A stretch of DNA of 53,186 nt, taken from assembly GCF_000469585.1 (NCBI RefSeq), contig NZ_AWNK01000004.1, forward strand, positions 104,311 through 157,496. The letters run 5' to 3'. Below, one piece after another: positions 51,313 to 53,186 of this stretch. Within the stretch, counting starts at the first letter, position 1. Each line of letters begins with the position of its first letter. The notes under the pieces were generated by a model. That model was given only the letters and a program-made list of their open reading frames with translations. It had not been told where the DNA came from and did no database searches. The position numbers and the translations under genes were made by a program. The stretch comes from Chrysiogenes arsenatis DSM 11915. Lineage in GTDB: Bacteria > Chrysiogenota > Chrysiogenetes > Chrysiogenales > Chrysiogenaceae.

Positions 51313-52245
51313 TCAGACTAAATCACCGCGTAGTCTGCGCTTTTCGGCTTCCGAGAGTTCAGAGAAGTCGTCTTCGGACATATCTGAAACTTTCGTCGGC
51401 CTCGTATCCCCGGCGGTACGGTTTCCTACCCCTGCGCGTGGCGGTTGTTGACTCGCCAGTTGCAGCTTTTTGGTGAGTGCATCAGTATTCGTATTATCCT
51501 GCTGACCTTGTGCCTCATCTTGCCCATAAAGCTTGAGCACCTTACTTAATGCCTTGTCCATTGCTTCGACCATGTTCCCTGTCTTTTTGTACGCCGCGTC
51601 ACGCAGCGCAATGAACTCGTCGATGGCTTCTTGGTTAAAGTCTTCCGCCTGATCGTTCAGGAATGAGTGTTGACTGACGATCTCAATCGCACGATTCAGC
51701 ACCACTTTTTTGGTCTCTTCTATCGATGCTTCCTGTTTTGTTTGCTCAACAGTCTGCTTTGCCAATACTCGCGCCTCTTCAGAAATCAACTGACGGCGCA
51801 ACTTTTCCAGCTCCTTATATGTATCCTTGGCTCTTTCAGGATCTTCGAGTAGCAGTTCATGATATGCGTCGCCCTTTTGTTCAATGAGCAATTCGAGTTC
51901 TGTAATTTTTCCGCTATCCTGTCCTTGTGACGCCGCCTGTTGCTTGCCTTCCAACTCCTGCCGCAACCGCTCCGCTTCACGTTCCGCGTTCTTCATACGC
52001 TCGTTGATCTCATCGAAACGCGACTTTGGAATGCGAATATCCGGCTTCTCGTCCAGTACATCTTTCAGCGCATCAGGAGATATTTCATCATCAACTTTAA
52101 CGCTGCCGCCATCCTCTTCATCGTCGGTTTCCGGTGTAAAATCGTCGCCACGGTCTACCGTTGACTTTACAACACCTTCTCCCTCTTCAACTTCGGAACC
52201 CTCTTCTAAATCAATGATCTCTTCTTGCAGGTCGTTCTCAAACAT
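51313..52245 (-). CDS. Scaffolding protein
   Basis: The 310-aa protein starts at the ATG at 52245 with GGAG 8 bases upstream; a TTG three bases before is less likely. Residues 1-65 are strongly acidic (EEIIDLEEGSEVEEGEG). Then comes a long charged coiled coil (RFDEINERMKNAEREAERLR, then EELEKLRRQLISEEARVL-like). A basic helical C-terminus (SEAEKRRLRGDLV) follows a Gln-rich linker. Acidic N-terminus, coiled coil and basic tail directly upstream of the capsid gene are typical of scaffolds, which guide shell assembly and then leave. Confidence 0.75.
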   Translation of the reverse strand: MFENDLQEEIIDLEEGSEVEEGEGVVKSTVDRGDDFTPETDDEEDGGSVKVDDEISPDALKDVLDEKPDIRIPKSRFDEINERMKNAEREAERLRQELEGKQQAASQGQDSGKITELELLIEQKGDAYHELLLEDPERAKDTYKELEKLRRQLISEEARVLAKQTVEQTKQEASIEETKKVVLNRAIEIVSQHSFLNDQAEDFNQEAIDEFIALRDAAYKKTGNMVEAMDKALSKVLKLYGQDEAQGQQDNTNTDALTKKLQLASQQPPRAGVGNRTAGDTRPTKVSDMSEDDFSELSEAEKRRLRGDLV

Positions 52246-52259
52246 CAATCACGCTCCTT

Positions 52260-52349
52260 TTACTTCGTAGCTTCAGCACCGATAACAGCGCTCATTTCAC
52301 TGAGTTTTTCTTTTGCTATCTCCTGAGCCGCTTTGAGTCGCGCTGGGTC
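52260..52349 (-). pseudogene. 3' remnant of a late gene (likely portal) cut by the IS21 element
   Basis: The last 29 codons of a gene (PARLKAAQEIAKEKLSEM, then SAVIGAEATK, stop) lie 15 bases before the scaffold start. The frame meets a stop within a few codons after entering the IS end at 52350. In podovirus late operons the gene before the scaffold is usually the portal, so that is the best guess. The stump alone cannot prove it. Confidence 0.65.
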
Positions 52350-52356
52350 TGTCCGG

Positions 52357-52398
52357 CGTCAATTACTTTGTCCGGTCAGCGACAATTACCTTGGCCGC
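52357..52398. repeat. IS21 subterminal direct repeats
   Basis: CGTCAATTACTTTGTCCGG (52357-52375) and CGACAATTACCTTGGCCGC (52380-52398) are 19-base repeats, 23 bases apart. Such multiple terminal repeats are binding sites of the IS21 transposase. Confidence 0.7.
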
Positions 52399-52413
52399 TT
52401 TTCTATGAGTAGA

Positions 52414-53148
52414 TTAACGGCTTAGTTTCTGTTTTTTTCTATAACTTTCCCCCTCTATTTGTATGATCCATCCATGGTGAATGATGCGATCGACTGCCGC
52501 TACGGTCATTAAGCTATCTGGAAATATCTGATCCCATGCGCTGAATGGCTGGTTGCTGGTTATTATCAGGCTCCCACTCTCGTAACGGTGCGCAATAAAT
52601 TCGAAGAGTACCTGTGTTTCTCCTTCTGTTTTTTTTACGTAGCCAATGTCGTCAATAATTATGACTCTATATTTATCCAGCTTGCTCATAAATCCAATAA
52701 GATCCAATGCGTTTTTCGCTGTCTGGAGTTGCTGAACGAGGCTCACGGCACTCAATGCCTTGACGCGTACCCCTTGGTCGATAAGGTGCAACCCTAACGC
52801 GTTTGCAATATGTGACTTGCCGACACCGGAAGGGCCAAAGAAGAGTATGTTATTGGCACCATCAACCCAGTCGGTGGACTGTTGTAATTGTCGTATGGTT
52901 TGCATAACCTCCCGTGGATAGTTTTCTAATGATAAATTTGTCAGATTTTTCGCATTATTGAGGCTGCTTTCGCGGCGCCAATTACTCACCCGCGTCTGGA
53001 AACGATTAGCAATTTCACGTTCGCACAGATGGCTAAGAAATTCGCTGTAGCTCCAACTATTCTCTAGTGCCTGATCCTGCAATGATGATAGGTGCTGTTT
53101 GAATCCGCTCAGACGCAACTCTTTGAGCATGCCGTCTATTAGTTGCAT
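52414..53148 (-). CDS. istB: IS21-family helper ATPase IstB
   Basis: The 244-aa protein is a full-length AAA+ helper: an N-terminal helical region with LKELRLSGFKQHL and EREIANRFQTRVSNWRRESS, Walker A GPSGVGKSH, Walker B VIIIDDIGYV, sensor-like LIITSNQPFSAWDQIF, and RIIHHGWIIQIEGESYRKK near the end. IstB loads on DNA and activates the IstA transposase. AAGGA lies about 10 bases before the ATG, inside the expected istA tail. It appears intact. Confidence 0.96.
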   Translation of the reverse strand: MQLIDGMLKELRLSGFKQHLSSLQDQALENSWSYSEFLSHLCEREIANRFQTRVSNWRRESSLNNAKNLTNLSLENYPREVMQTIRQLQQSTDWVDGANNILFFGPSGVGKSHIANALGLHLIDQGVRVKALSAVSLVQQLQTAKNALDLIGFMSKLDKYRVIIIDDIGYVKKTEGETQVLFEFIAHRYESGSLIITSNQPFSAWDQIFPDSLMTVAAVDRIIHHGWIIQIEGESYRKKQKLSR

Positions 53149-53186
53149 AGTTCGTGGTTCCTTCTGTCTTGCTGGTATGCGCCGGT
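53139..53186 (-). CDS. istA: Possible 3' end of the IS21 transposase istA
   Basis: One frame (TGAYQQDRRNHELCN, stop at 53139-53141) enters from the right edge and overlaps the istB start by 10 bases, as is usual in IS21 elements. Too short to identify by itself. Confidence 0.35.
   Translation of the reverse strand, partial: TGAYQQDRRNHELCN

Larger units (their letters stand above)
52350..53186 (-). mobile_element. IS21-family insertion sequence (continues beyond right edge)
   Basis: The element end begins TGTCCGGCGTC at 52350, carries subterminal repeats, and encodes an IstB-type ATPase. istA and the other terminus lie outside the window, so the target duplication cannot be read. It is inserted in the prophage late operon immediately upstream of the scaffold gene. 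Confidence 0.85.

Overview
The window is a bacterial chromosome segment carrying most of the structural half of a tailed prophage. No rRNA, intact tRNA or other taxonomic marker is present. A LEPR-XLL giant protein, an NtrC-class regulator with a hybrid kinase, and a P1/P4-type c4-like immunity leader point to a Gram-negative, proteobacteria-like host. I cannot name the genus.

Host part (1 to about 21,430, all minus strand). A hybrid histidine kinase with an HPt domain (19132-21177) overlaps an NtrC-family response regulator (17777-19135) by 4 bases. After a 474-base spacer comes one reading frame, open from 17302 through the left edge with no stop: at least 5,767 residues of a LEPR-XLL giant repeat protein, probably a surface protein. 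The spacer holds two TGTCC-N6-GGACA palindromes and a plausible -24/-12 promoter, so the two-component system may directly control the giant gene.

Boundary (about 21,370-21,562). Two tandem sequences resembling a tRNA 3' end, flanked by two near-identical arm-like repeats, mark the likely attachment site and perhaps more than one integration.

Prophage tail-fibre and DGR cassette (21563-26468, minus strand, with its own candidate promoter). Tail-fibre genes lead into a diversity-generating retroelement: a 510-aa target protein with a C-terminal variable repeat, a GGAA-loop hairpin, an Avd-type accessory gene, the template repeat, a reverse transcriptase and a coupled tail-assembly chaperone. 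Template and variable repeats (113 bp each, exactly 600 bp apart) differ at 18 positions, and all 18 are adenines in the template. I take this as strong evidence of real adenine-directed mutagenesis.

Accessory and immunity part (26636-29210). It holds an exported protein with a duplicated domain, a small membrane-anchored protein, an unknown protein on the opposite strand, and a c4-like RNA leader followed by a P22-type antirepressor.

Late module (29261-52349, minus strand). From right to left: a truncated gene, scaffold, N4-gp56-type capsid, a likely decoration protein, a small protein, adaptor-like and beta-rich tail proteins, several receptor-type tail proteins (Kelch plus LamG, RCC1-like plus LPxLxG repeats, RCC1-like), repeat or coiled-coil virion proteins, and a 2,846-aa polyvalent protein with two HExxH sites and an LPD38-like C-terminus. 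The organisation is that of a podovirus-like phage. An IS21-family element (52350 to beyond the right edge) cuts the gene upstream of the scaffold, likely the portal, so the prophage may be defective while the DGR cassette remains intact.
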